This document shows, one piece after another, positions 52,965 through 61,489 of a stretch of 64,000 bases of DNA; the stretch's first letter is position 1; every line of letters starts with the position of its first letter. The notes beneath the pieces were generated by a model that ran no database searches, was not told the origin of the DNA, and saw only the letters and a program-made list of their open reading frames with translations. Made by a program: the position numbers and the translations under genes. This DNA is from SB15 sp964639245 (GTDB lineage Bacteria; Chloroflexota; Anaerolineae; Aggregatilineales; J027), in assembly GCA_964639245.1 (NCBI GenBank), contig CAZXCU010000014.1, forward strand, positions 62,001 through 126,000. The letters run 5' to 3'.

Positions 52965-54413
52965 TTAGCCTCCGTAGTTCACGCGGCGTTCCACCACGCG
53001 GAATTGAAAGATCGTAATGCCAGCGACCAGCAGGAACAAAATGAGCGATTGGGCGTTGGCGATGCCAAACTGGTTACGTGTTCCCGTAAACGCCACTTCG
53101 TATAGGTTGTAAATCAAGACACTGGTAGCCCCGGCGCGACTGTTGCCCGGCGTGGGTGGCCCACCCTGTGTAAGACGGTCAACCACCCCAAAAATGCCAT
53201 AAAAAGCATAGGTGACGTTGGTGACCAGCAGGAAAAAGGTATAGGGAGAAAGCAGGGGAAATTTGATAAAGAAAAAGCGTTGGAGAGTATTTGCCCCATC
53301 AATGGAAGCCGCTTCTAGCAAATCTTCGGCAACACTCTGTAAACCCGCAATGTAAAACAGAATATTGAACCCCAAAATATTCCAAACCGATGACCCAATA
53401 ATCACCCACGGAGCAAGGTCGGGGTCGGAGAACCACTGCGGACGTGTGCCAAACCCCTCATACAAAATCCAGTTGACCAACCCCACTTGAGGATTAAACA
53501 TGACCAAAAAAATCGCCCCAACGACTACGGGCGAAATCGCATAAGGCCAGATGAGCAGAGTACGGTAGATATTGGCCCCGCGAATTTTTTGATAGGCCAG
53601 ATTCGCTATAAAAAGAGAGACGATTAAAGAGAAAATGACCACAGCGACAGTGATTTTGGCGGTAACAACAAAACTGTTCTCGTAGGCATACCGGTTGCTT
53701 TCAATGAGCTGGGTGTAGTTATCCAGACACACAAAGCGGGCAGGCTGTCCAATCCGGGCGGAGTCGCGCTCCAACGACCCGGTAATCACCTGTGTTCCCG
53801 GATAATATAAAAATACCACCAAGATAATCAATGTGGGCAGTAGCAGCAGCAGCGAAATAAAATTGTTCCGAAAAAAGCCACTGGTCGAACGGTCTGCGGG
53901 TGTAAAACGCCCCCCTTGCCCTACCCATGTCCAAATCGGGAAAAGCAAAAAGGTGCTGCTTACCAGTGTCACCGTCAGCCCGATGAGGTAATCGCGGGCC
54001 GAAGTTCCCGATTCATAGGTGCAATGTTTCATCGGAATCATCAAAATCTGGGAACTGACCGCCCCGCCAACAGCCCCGACCCCCACGCCATAACCTGCCC
54101 AGCGTAAGGCATCACGGGTGGTGAGTTTTTGCAGTGTCTTGAGCGAAAAAAAGCGCCGAACTTCCGGTTGTGTTATTAACGCAGTGGCAAAGAGGATTCC
54201 CACCAATGCCAGCAGCGCCACCAGCAGCCCATCGGCAAAAAATCCAATCATGGCCCCTAGAATCGCTGGTTGGTAAGCGCGGGCTGAAATCTGCGGCAGG
54301 TTTAAGTAGCCTTTATATGACCAGTAAACCCCAATTGTCAGGATAGCCCCGAACAATGCGCCAAACGCCAATGAAGTTAATCCCTGTGGGGTAGTCATTG
54401 TTGAAAAATCCAC
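52965..54413 (-). CDS. Sugar ABC permease (MalF-type) with N-terminal membrane extension
   Basis: 482 residues, against about 300 for most MalF-type permeases without a P2 loop. The ordinary permease starts near residue 185 (FISLLLLLPTLIILVVFLYYPGTQVITGSL) and carries LLEAASIDGANTLQRFFFIKFPLLSP (EAA loop). Before it are about 180 extra residues with roughly four membrane helices (LTSLAFGALFGAILTIGVYW, LLVALLALVGILFATALI, and two more) of no family I recognise. The GTG at 54413 is used because GGGGAG lies seven bases upstream. Confidence 0.9.
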   Translation of the reverse strand: MDFSTMTTPQGLTSLAFGALFGAILTIGVYWSYKGYLNLPQISARAYQPAILGAMIGFFADGLLVALLALVGILFATALITQPEVRRFFSLKTLQKLTTRDALRWAGYGVGVGAVGGAVSSQILMIPMKHCTYESGTSARDYLIGLTVTLVSSTFLLFPIWTWVGQGGRFTPADRSTSGFFRNNFISLLLLLPTLIILVVFLYYPGTQVITGSLERDSARIGQPARFVCLDNYTQLIESNRYAYENSFVVTAKITVAVVIFSLIVSLFIANLAYQKIRGANIYRTLLIWPYAISPVVVGAIFLVMFNPQVGLVNWILYEGFGTRPQWFSDPDLAPWVIIGSSVWNILGFNILFYIAGLQSVAEDLLEAASIDGANTLQRFFFIKFPLLSPYTFFLLVTNVTYAFYGIFGVVDRLTQGGPPTPGNSRAGATSVLIYNLYEVAFTGTRNQFGIANAQSLILFLLVAGITIFQFRVVERRVNYGG

Positions 54414-54433
54414 GTTCTATCTCCCCTAAAATC

Positions 54434-54464
54434 AAAAAGCGGGATGAGATTGCTCCCATCCCAC
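54434..54464 (-). terminator. Terminator/attenuator between binding protein and permease
   Basis: On the minus strand, stem GTGGGATG/CATCCCGC (one G-U pair) with a 10-base loop, followed by TTTTT. A second hairpin CAAGGGG/CCCCTTG lies at about 54471-54489. It sits between the binding-protein stop and the permease start, so it should reduce permease expression. Confidence 0.8.
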
Positions 54465-54507
54465 TGTAGGCAAGGGGCAAAACCCCTTGGTTATTTATCC
54501 AACTTGC

Positions 54508-55845
54508 TTATTCAGCAACACTTTCATTGTAGAAAGTGATGGCTTCGTCTGCCAGCGCGTCTGCTTCAGCGAGGGCTTCTTCAGGGGAAACACCCTGATC
54601 CACCACCAGCTGACCGGCGCTTTCGATGATGTCACGGATTTCACGGAATGCACCCGTCACCGCACCCGCAGTAGCAACGTTGGGGGTGGTGGAGGTCAAT
54701 TGTTCGAAAGCGGTGTTAAAGATGGGGTTTTCTTCAAACCAGCCTTCCGCTTCCAGCGCTTCAATGGAGCTGTAACGGACAGGGAAATAACCGGTGCCTT
54801 TGTGCCAGTCCACCATGTTTTCGGTGTTGCCCAAGAACAACATGAAATCTACGGCAGCTTCCAGTTCTTCCTGTGAGTGGTCAGCAGTCAACCAGAGGCT
54901 TGCACCACCGACGACTGTCCCGTTACGGGTCGCATCATCAGGGATGGGGAGGAAACCTGTCCCAACTTCAAAGCCGGATTCTTCTGCCGCACCCGCAATA
55001 TTGCGAAGGTCAGCCGTGCTGGTGATGTGCATGGCTACCTGCTGGCTGGTGAAAATAGCATCGGAACCATCCCAGTCTTCTTTCGCGCCAGTATAGACAT
55101 AGTAGCCTTTGTCGTCGAGTTCTTTCCAGTAGGTGAAGATTTTCAACATGGCTTCGCTGTCCAATTCGGCTTCGGTGGCACGTTCGGCACGGCCATTGTC
55201 ATTGTTGAGCAGAGTCGCACCCTGATTGGCAACCATCTGTTCAATGAACCAACTGTGCATGTTCCAACCGATGCAACCCTGCAATTCAAGCCCTTCAGTT
55301 GCCATGATCTGATCACAGGCAGCCAGAACTTCGCCAAAGGTGTCGGGCGGATTGGCAGTATCGAGACCCGCCGCTTCAAAAATGCCTTTGTTGAAATACA
55401 AAACAGGATTGGAGGAGTTCCACGGCAAACTCCACACTTCTTCGCCAAAAGTGTAGTAGTTGCGAACCGGTTCAATCACATCTTCCAGTGTCGCCAGTTG
55501 TTCTTCGGTGGCAACGCTGCTCACCGGGACAAAAATGCCGGTGTCCAGCGCTTCTTGGGAACCAATTTCAAACACATGCACGATATGAGGGGCATCACCC
55601 TGTTCGGCACCCAGCAGGGCGGCGTCCAGCACTTCGTTATAGCCACCGGGATTTTCAGCAATAATTTTGACGTTGGGGTGTTCGGCTTCGTAGGCTGCAA
55701 TCACGTCGTTCAACAAGCCCTGACGATTTTCGTCGCCAAAGACATGGACAAATCTAATTTCAATTACTTCATCCTGCGCGTTGATGGCGGGCAGCGCCGA
55801 AATCAACAAAACCACGACCATCAATCCAAACAAGAACTTCTTCAA
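54508..55845 (-). CDS. Sugar ABC importer, extracellular solute-binding protein
   Basis: About 445 residues, family 1 solute-binding fold: IEIRFVHVFGDENRQGLLNDVIAAYEAEHPNVKIIAENPGGYNEVLDAALLGAEQGDAPHIVHV, WSLPWNSSNPVLYFNKGIFEAAGLD, WHKGTGYFPVR. TTG 55845 is taken as the start because GGAGG lies eight bases before it and the chain then opens with the signal peptide LKKFLFGLMVVVLLISALPAINAQ. The ATG at 55860 would overlap that ribosome site. First gene of the importer operon. The neighbouring GH5-like gene hints at glucan or mannan oligosaccharides as ligands. Confidence 0.9.
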   Translation of the reverse strand: MKKFLFGLMVVVLLISALPAINAQDEVIEIRFVHVFGDENRQGLLNDVIAAYEAEHPNVKIIAENPGGYNEVLDAALLGAEQGDAPHIVHVFEIGSQEALDTGIFVPVSSVATEEQLATLEDVIEPVRNYYTFGEEVWSLPWNSSNPVLYFNKGIFEAAGLDTANPPDTFGEVLAACDQIMATEGLELQGCIGWNMHSWFIEQMVANQGATLLNNDNGRAERATEAELDSEAMLKIFTYWKELDDKGYYVYTGAKEDWDGSDAIFTSQQVAMHITSTADLRNIAGAAEESGFEVGTGFLPIPDDATRNGTVVGGASLWLTADHSQEELEAAVDFMLFLGNTENMVDWHKGTGYFPVRYSSIEALEAEGWFEENPIFNTAFEQLTSTTPNVATAGAVTGAFREIRDIIESAGQLVVDQGVSPEEALAEADALADEAITFYNESVAE

Positions 55846-56022
55846 TGAGGTATCCTCCATGTAAGAAAACGGGATAGAAAGGTAATTTTGACACTCTTTG
55901 CAGAGAACAGTCAAAACATTGTAACTATAGCGAGCAAGGTTTAAGGGGTAGAGAAAATAAGATAAAATCTATTTTAATATATAGGGTTTTTCAAAAAATA
56001 TTTCATAACCTTGCGATAACCT

Positions 56023-56583
56023 TTACCCGAACAACCATCCACGCACATAAGCGGTCACGGCTTGCTCAAAGGCATCATCCAATGACCCGCCGCGCCGAAA
56101 ACTCTGGTTAATTTCCAGCATTACAAACCCGTGAATCAATGCCCAAGCTCCCCTCAACATTGGCAAAGCGGATTCTTCCCCGCCGATTTTTGCCATCACC
56201 GCTTGCAACGGCAAGGCCAGTGCTTCCAAGTGGGACGGGTCGGGGCGCATCTCTTCTGATAAATTGCCCAGCGCCAACATATAGGCAGAGGGAGACTGCC
56301 TGGCAAATTCGCGGTAAGCACGCGCCATCTCCAAAACCTGTTCTTGAGAAGATTGCTCGCGGATGGCAGATTGCATCACCCCCACCAACTGCTCCATAGT
56401 ACGGGTATTGATAGCCTTGAGGAGTTCATTTTTGCCGCCAAAGTAACGATAGAGGGAGGGGGCTTTCACCCCCATCTCGGCGGCTAATTTACTCAGGGAT
56501 AAATTTTCTGCCCCCTCCGATTCCAGCAGGCGGCAGGCAGTTTCCAGAACCATTTCGTGGGAAATTTGCGCGGGATAGGGCAT
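56023..56583 (-). CDS. TetR family transcriptional regulator (WHG-type C-terminus)
   Basis: 186 residues: TetR helix-turn-helix LLESEGAENLSLSKLAAEMGVKAPSLYRYFGGKNELLKAI. The C-terminal domain contains AREYREFARQSPSAYMLAL-type residues (YREFARQSPSAYMLALG), as in WHG-domain regulators. It is two bases downstream of the DUF4260 gene and so read from the same promoter, which carries two palindromes. Autoregulation and control of the DUF4260 gene are the simplest reading. Confidence 0.9.
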   Translation of the reverse strand: MPYPAQISHEMVLETACRLLESEGAENLSLSKLAAEMGVKAPSLYRYFGGKNELLKAINTRTMEQLVGVMQSAIREQSSQEQVLEMARAYREFARQSPSAYMLALGNLSEEMRPDPSHLEALALPLQAVMAKIGGEESALPMLRGAWALIHGFVMLEINQSFRRGGSLDDAFEQAVTAYVRGWLFG

Positions 56584-56585
56584 GG

Positions 56586-57020
56586 TTATACGCGATTCAG
56601 GTGAGTATCTTGAAAGTCTGTTGCATATTTTAGACCGTATCCTACCATACGATCCATGCCAATATGCGCGAACCAGATGAGCGCTATGTGCAGCAACATT
56701 TCCGAATCGATTCCCACGGCTAAGGCCGCCAGAAGTGCAGGGGTAATATAGGTATGGGCGACATTATAAATCCATGCGCCTCTTGATTTGTTGATGAGAT
56801 ACCCCACCATCGAAATATCGGGAACAAGTAGCAGGAGCAAAAACAACCACAGACTCCCGCTTTCCCGTGCATAGAGCGCAATCGCACCAGCAAAAACAGC
56901 CAGCCCTTCCATATGCAGTAAAACACGCGGGAGTGAAAATGAACTGAGGACGTTACTATCCGATTTGAGATTCAGGGTCAGCATGATTTGCGCTCCAAAA
57001 CTAACATGATTAACCTTCAT
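56586..57020 (-). CDS. DUF4260 family membrane protein
   Basis: 144 residues with about four hydrophobic helices and the DUF4260 pattern LPRVLLHMEGLAVFAGAIALYA, PDISMVGYLINKSRGAWIYNVAHTY, LIWFAHIGMDRMVGYGLKY. The invariant His and Asp residues inside the helices suggest a metal or catalytic site, but no function is known to me. ATG 57020 is used. An internal ATG at 56984 also fits. It is co-transcribed with the TetR gene that follows it. The start codon directly follows the first operator. Confidence 0.85.
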   Translation of the reverse strand: MKVNHVSFGAQIMLTLNLKSDSNVLSSFSLPRVLLHMEGLAVFAGAIALYARESGSLWLFLLLLLVPDISMVGYLINKSRGAWIYNVAHTYITPALLAALAVGIDSEMLLHIALIWFAHIGMDRMVGYGLKYATDFQDTHLNRV

Positions 57021-57021
57021 G

Positions 57022-57070
57022 ACTAATCTTATTAGTTTTCAAATGTGCTGTCAAGACTAATATCAATAGT
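57022..57070. promoter_or_regulatory. Two TetR-type operators upstream of DUF4260-tetR
   Basis: ACTAAT-CTT-ATTAGT (57022-57036, perfect) and ACTAAT-ATC-AATAGT (57056-57070, one mismatch pair), centres 34 bases apart. They fill the 53-base gap between the DUF4260 start and the stop of the nitroreductase gene. Their spacing and symmetry fit a small dimeric TetR repressor. Confidence 0.8.
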
Positions 57071-57073
57071 TTT

Positions 57074-57739
57074 CTAAAATTGAACCAGAATTTCGCTTAG
57101 CGGTTTTTTGCTGATATTCGGCACGGTTGCATCTTCGGCAGGGTAGCCGACTGGAATAACCACATAAGCACGTTCATTGGGGGGGCGCTGCAAAATCTCC
57201 GCCAAAAAGCCCATCGGATTCGGGGTGTGGGTCAGGGTTGCCAGTCCCGCCAGATGTAAACTTGCCAGTAGCATTCCCACTGCAATTCCCACGGACTCCA
57301 CCGCGTAATAATGTTTGATTTTGCGTCCTTCTTTCAATCCATAGGCCTGCATGAACACCACAATCAAATAGGGCGCGATTTCTAAATGTGGCTTGTGCCA
57401 ATCTGTCCCAAGCGGCGCGAGTGCTTCTAGCCATTCATCGCTCATCCGATGTTCGTAACTTTCTTTTTCCTCCGCCTCCGCCGCTTGTCGAATTTTCTTT
57501 TTGATGTCGGGGTCGCTCACCACCACAAACGTCCAAGGTTGTTGATTGGCCCCGGAAGGCGCACTCGCCGCCGTCGCAATCGCGTTTTCAATCAGCTCAA
57601 AGGGTACGGGGTCAGGGGAAAAATCGCGCACGGTGCGACGCTGCTGCATTTTAGCTAAAAATGTTTGTGAGTTTTCTAATTGGTGTTCGGGCAACAGCCG
57701 TTGAAATGCAAGCGGCTTAAATTCATGTGTTTGAGCCAT
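57074..57739 (-). CDS. Nitroreductase-family flavoprotein, iodotyrosine deiodinase-like
   Basis: 221 residues. MQQRRTVRDFSPDPVPFELIENAIATAASAPSGANQQPWTFVVVSD is the FMN-binding start. The stretch from about 102 to 123 (ESYEHRMSDEW...DWHK) lines up without gaps with the active-site lid of iodotyrosine deiodinase, keeping the Glu, Tyr and Lys that grip the zwitterion of halotyrosines. Later blocks KIKHYYAVESVGIAVGMLLASLHLAGL and VVIPVGYPAEDATVPNISKKPLSEILV also match that family (from memory). It should be an FMN enzyme that reductively removes halogen from halotyrosines or a related substrate. ATG 57739 is used. The TetR-type operators lie just after its stop. Confidence 0.85.
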   Translation of the reverse strand: MAQTHEFKPLAFQRLLPEHQLENSQTFLAKMQQRRTVRDFSPDPVPFELIENAIATAASAPSGANQQPWTFVVVSDPDIKKKIRQAAEAEEKESYEHRMSDEWLEALAPLGTDWHKPHLEIAPYLIVVFMQAYGLKEGRKIKHYYAVESVGIAVGMLLASLHLAGLATLTHTPNPMGFLAEILQRPPNERAYVVIPVGYPAEDATVPNISKKPLSEILVQF

Positions 57740-57821
57740 TACAGTCTGTTCCTGTTCAAATTGACTTCTATTCTGACACAACTTATGAAATAATTTTCCC
57801 CTTGAACAAAGGATTTCGCCA

Positions 57822-60206
57822 TTGATTACCGGTTTAACAGAACAAGAAGCGATTCGTCGCCGTCAGCAGGGACAGGGCAACCAGACCGATTTTTCTACCA
57901 GCCGTTCCTATCTTCAGATTATCCGCGCCAATTTATTCACCTTCGTTAATATCGTCCTTTTTATGATTGGCTTGGCGCTGCTGGCATTGGGACTGCCGCA
58001 GGATGCCATCACCACCACCGGACTAGCTATCCTGAACGCGCTGGTGGGAATTGTGCAGGAATCGCGGGCTAAATATCAACTGGACAAAATTACCCTGCTC
58101 ACCCGCCCTAAAGTGACAGTCCTTCGGGATGGGCAAACCAAAACCATTGACCAAACCGAGGTAGTTTTGGGCGATGTTCTTGTCATTCAAGCGGGGGATC
58201 AGGTCATTTGTGATGGCAATATCTTGGAAAGTAACCGCGCTGAACTGGATGAATCCCTGCTGACAGGTGAATCCGATACGATTCCTAAAAGTGTGGGGGA
58301 TAAAGTTCTCTCCGGCAGTTTTTGTGTGACGGGCAGCGCGACTTATGAAGCGACTGAAGTGGGCAAAGCCAGTTTCGCCAACAAACTCACCGCGAGGGCG
58401 CGAGATTTCAAACTCACCCGGACTCCCCTTCAAACGGATGTCAATAAAATTGTACGCGGGGTCGGGTTGGTCAGTCTGGTATTGGGAGTTATGTTATATT
58501 TGAACGCGCTGCGGTTAGACCAACCGCTTGAAGAACGGGTACAAATGTTAGCCGTTGTCATCGGCATTATCCCGCAGGGGTTAATTTTTCTCATCACTCT
58601 TTCGTATGGCTTGGGGGCAGTCCGCATTGTCGGCAAGGGGGCGTTAGTCCAGCGCATCAACGCGATTGAATCGATGAGCAACGTTACCCTCTTATGTCTT
58701 GATAAAACCGGAACACTTACCAGCAATAAAATTAATTTCCACAGTGTTTATCCCCACCAAACTGAAGAAGCACACTTCAAAAAATTACTGGGGCAGTTTG
58801 CCGCCAGTGCTAGCAGCACCAATCGCACCGGCGAAGCGCTTCTGGCTGCCATGCCCGCCGAAAAAATTCATGTTTTAGAAGAAATTCCTTTTTCCTCTGC
58901 CCGCAAGTGGAGTGGGTTGTCATTCAGTGGGGAGGGTACACGCGGCACCTATGTTTTGGGCGCACCGGAAATTTTGCAGCCCGCCTTACAAACCTATCCA
59001 ACGGAATTTGATAGGCAGATGAAAACATGGTCGGACAAAGGTTTACGGGTGGTCATGTTCGCGCACACCCCCGAAACTGTCCCCATGTGTACTGACGATG
59101 ACAAAATCGTCCTGCCTGCCAACCTCATGCCGTTGGGGTTGATCAGTTTAAGTGATGAACTGCGCCCCGATGCCGATGCAACCCTCAAAAATTTTGCGGC
59201 AGCCGGCATCCAACTCAAAATTATTTCGGGGGATAATCCGCAAACCGTGGCAGCACTGGCAAGACAAGCTGGTTTTGATACCAGCGCCGGGATTATTTCT
59301 GGCCTTGACCTTGAGAAAATGGACACGAAAACCTTTGCCGAAACTGCCCGCCAGACCTCCGTTTTTGGACGGATTACCCCAGACCAGAAAGAAAACTTGG
59401 TCAAATCACTTAAAGAACAGGGGTTTTATGTAGCGATGATGGGGGATGGGGTTAATGATGTCCTCTCACTCAAACAGGCGCATATTGGCATCGCCATGCA
59501 AAGTGGCAGCAGTGCTACCCGTAATGTTGCCGATATTGTTCTGCTGAATGATTCGTTTGCCGCCTTACCGGGAGTTTTTGTGGAAGGGCAAAAAATCCTC
59601 AACGGGATGCAGGACACCATGCGCCTGCTCCTCAGCCGCACCTTTTTTGTGGTTTTTCTGGTTGCGGCAGTTACATTACTGGGTAAAACCTTTCCCGTTT
59701 TGCCCCGCCATGATGCCCTTGTTTCATTTATCAATGCGGGTCTCCCTCCAATTTTGTTAGCGGCATGGGCGGTGAGTGGCACACCGGAAAAAAATATGCT
59801 GCGAAAAGCAACCCGCTTTTTTGTGCCTGCCGCGCTTTTACTTGGAATCATGGGGACGGGAGTCTATGTCTATATGCTGGAAACTGATGCCAGTCTTGCT
59901 ACTGCCCGCACCGCCCTCGTCACCATTGCGGTTTTTTGTGGCATGTGGCTGATCCTCTTGGTCAAACCGCCTTTCCCCCTTTTAGCTGTCGTTGAATCCG
60001 TCAGTAAGGACAAACGTCCTCTGGGGATGGTTATGGCTCTGATTCTTATTTACTTTGCACTTATGCTAGTAGACGGAGTGAATGACTTTTTTGAACTTGT
60101 GCCTTTGGATGCCACAACCTACCTCCTTTTAGGCGGGCTATCGGTTGTTTGGGCAAGTAGTTTAGGCCTCATTTTTAAGGTGTCATCGGAAACCGCGAAG
60201 TCCTGA
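57822..60206 (+). CDS. P-type cation-transporting ATPase, CtpE-like
   Basis: 794 residues: A-domain LDESLLTGESDTIPK, fourth helix AVVIGIIPQGLIFLITLSYGLGA with IPQG, phosphorylation site CLDKTGTLTSNKI, P-domain IKLKIISGDN-type block (LKIISGDNPQTV) and hinge MMGDGVNDVLSLKQAHIGIAM. Around ten membrane helices. The IPQGL...ALVQRINAIESM order recalls mycobacterial CtpE, a Ca2+ uptake ATPase, but ion specificity is not certain. The start is TTG 57822 with AAAGG eight bases upstream. It is divergent from the nitroreductase gene. A LacI regulator follows but its operators are downstream of this gene. Confidence 0.9.
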   Translation: MITGLTEQEAIRRRQQGQGNQTDFSTSRSYLQIIRANLFTFVNIVLFMIGLALLALGLPQDAITTTGLAILNALVGIVQESRAKYQLDKITLLTRPKVTVLRDGQTKTIDQTEVVLGDVLVIQAGDQVICDGNILESNRAELDESLLTGESDTIPKSVGDKVLSGSFCVTGSATYEATEVGKASFANKLTARARDFKLTRTPLQTDVNKIVRGVGLVSLVLGVMLYLNALRLDQPLEERVQMLAVVIGIIPQGLIFLITLSYGLGAVRIVGKGALVQRINAIESMSNVTLLCLDKTGTLTSNKINFHSVYPHQTEEAHFKKLLGQFAASASSTNRTGEALLAAMPAEKIHVLEEIPFSSARKWSGLSFSGEGTRGTYVLGAPEILQPALQTYPTEFDRQMKTWSDKGLRVVMFAHTPETVPMCTDDDKIVLPANLMPLGLISLSDELRPDADATLKNFAAAGIQLKIISGDNPQTVAALARQAGFDTSAGIISGLDLEKMDTKTFAETARQTSVFGRITPDQKENLVKSLKEQGFYVAMMGDGVNDVLSLKQAHIGIAMQSGSSATRNVADIVLLNDSFAALPGVFVEGQKILNGMQDTMRLLLSRTFFVVFLVAAVTLLGKTFPVLPRHDALVSFINAGLPPILLAAWAVSGTPEKNMLRKATRFFVPAALLLGIMGTGVYVYMLETDASLATARTALVTIAVFCGMWLILLVKPPFPLLAVVESVSKDKRPLGMVMALILIYFALMLVDGVNDFFELVPLDATTYLLLGGLSVVWASSLGLIFKVSSETAKS

Positions 60207-60285
60207 GCAAAAATACCATAGCGCTCAACCGGGAGTGTTTTGACGAATTGGTTGACACATTCCCGCTTCAATGCTATTCTTTTTT

Positions 60286-60375
60286 TTGAAAGCGTTTGCA
60301 AATATTTTTTGGTACTTTTTCAATTTGAATAGCAGAGTTTTCTTTTTTTTAATAGCTTTTTGCAAACGCTTGCAA
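60286..60375. promoter_or_regulatory. Two LacI-type operators before the third LacI gene
   Basis: TTGAAAGCGTTTGCAA (60286-60301, two mismatches) and TTGCAAACGCTTGCAA (60360-60375, one mismatch), each with the central CG of LacI-family sites, 74 bases apart. The second ends five bases before the LacI ATG at 60381. The spacing would suit DNA looping. Confidence 0.8.
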
Positions 60376-60380
60376 AAATT

Positions 60381-61442
60381 ATGACAGAAAACAATCGCAA
60401 GAAATCTTTTGGGATAACGATTATGGACGTGGCACGCGAATCCGGCGTGTCGTACTCTACGGTATCCCGTGTCCTGAACGGTTTTGAATTCGTCAAAGAA
60501 GACACCCGCGAACGAGTCCTTGAGGCAGCCAAAAAATTGGGCTATATCGCCAATTTGCAAGCGCGGAGTCTGGCGGGGGGACGCTCCAATATCATCGGGT
60601 TGCTTGTGCCGGGCTTGGACAACAGCTATTTAGGGGAGATTACACGGGGCATTGATGAGGAATTGGCTCGCTCCGATTACAACCTCATGCTCTACACGAC
60701 CCATCGTCAGCACGGCAAAGAAGCGATCTATGCACAGGCGATTGCCAACGGTTTAACCGATGGGCTGATTTTAATTGTGCCATTGGTTGGCACCTATCTG
60801 GATGCGCTGCGCGAACAAAATTTCCCCTATGTCTTGGTTGACCAGTATGAACCGCAGAGTGCGGTGGTGGATGCAACCAACTGGCAGGGCGCGTATGATG
60901 CCACCCGCTATTTGATTGAACTGGGGCATACCCACATTGGTTTTATCACTGGCTTGATGGATCTCACCAGCGGGGTTGACCGTCTGGAAGGTTTCAAAGC
61001 GGCTTTGCGCGATTTTGATTTGCCCTATCGCGCCGAGTTAGTCATTGAGGGTGATTTTTTCTACCCTAGTGGCTATGAAGCAACCAAGCAGCTTTTAAAA
61101 TTGCCCGAACGACCCACCGCCATTTTTGCGTCTAATGACCTTTCCGCTTTTGGCGCGATGGATGCCATCCGTGAAGCCGGACTTGCCATCCCCGATGATA
61201 TTTCGGTTATCGGGTTTGATGACATTCCCCAAGCGGTGATGACCCATCCTAAATTAACCACCATTCGCCAACCGCTCGACCAGATTGGGCGGGTTGCTGT
61301 TCAACTCTTGTTGGAACAACTTGAACACCCGGAACGCGCTCCCAGACGAGTCACCTTGGCGACTCGCTTGGTCATCCGGGATTCCTGCCGAGCGCTTCAT
61401 CCCGTTATAGAAACAAAGGAGGACACGTCCCCAAGCAAGTAA
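60381..61442 (+). CDS. LacI/GalR family transcriptional regulator
   Basis: 353 residues: ITIMDVARESGVSYSTVSRVLNGFEFVKEDTRE with a hinge helix, then a sensor domain ending PDDISVIGFDDIPQAVMTHPKLTTIRQP. It is followed by a binding protein and permeases, so it should regulate that importer and itself through the operators just before its start. The ATG at 60381 has no clear ribosome site since the operator occupies that space. The TTG at 60360 lies within the operator. Confidence 0.93.
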   Translation: MTENNRKKSFGITIMDVARESGVSYSTVSRVLNGFEFVKEDTRERVLEAAKKLGYIANLQARSLAGGRSNIIGLLVPGLDNSYLGEITRGIDEELARSDYNLMLYTTHRQHGKEAIYAQAIANGLTDGLILIVPLVGTYLDALREQNFPYVLVDQYEPQSAVVDATNWQGAYDATRYLIELGHTHIGFITGLMDLTSGVDRLEGFKAALRDFDLPYRAELVIEGDFFYPSGYEATKQLLKLPERPTAIFASNDLSAFGAMDAIREAGLAIPDDISVIGFDDIPQAVMTHPKLTTIRQPLDQIGRVAVQLLLEQLEHPERAPRRVTLATRLVIRDSCRALHPVIETKEDTSPSK

Positions 61443-61489
61443 AGTTTATCGGTTCGTCCAAATAATCAAATTTTAGGAGATAGTTAACC

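Noticed and set aside
54877..55848. 323-codon open frame on the plus strand opposite the third binding-protein gene
   Set aside because: Antisense shadow: no ribosome site, no recognised motif, and the opposite strand has a complete SBP with a signal peptide.
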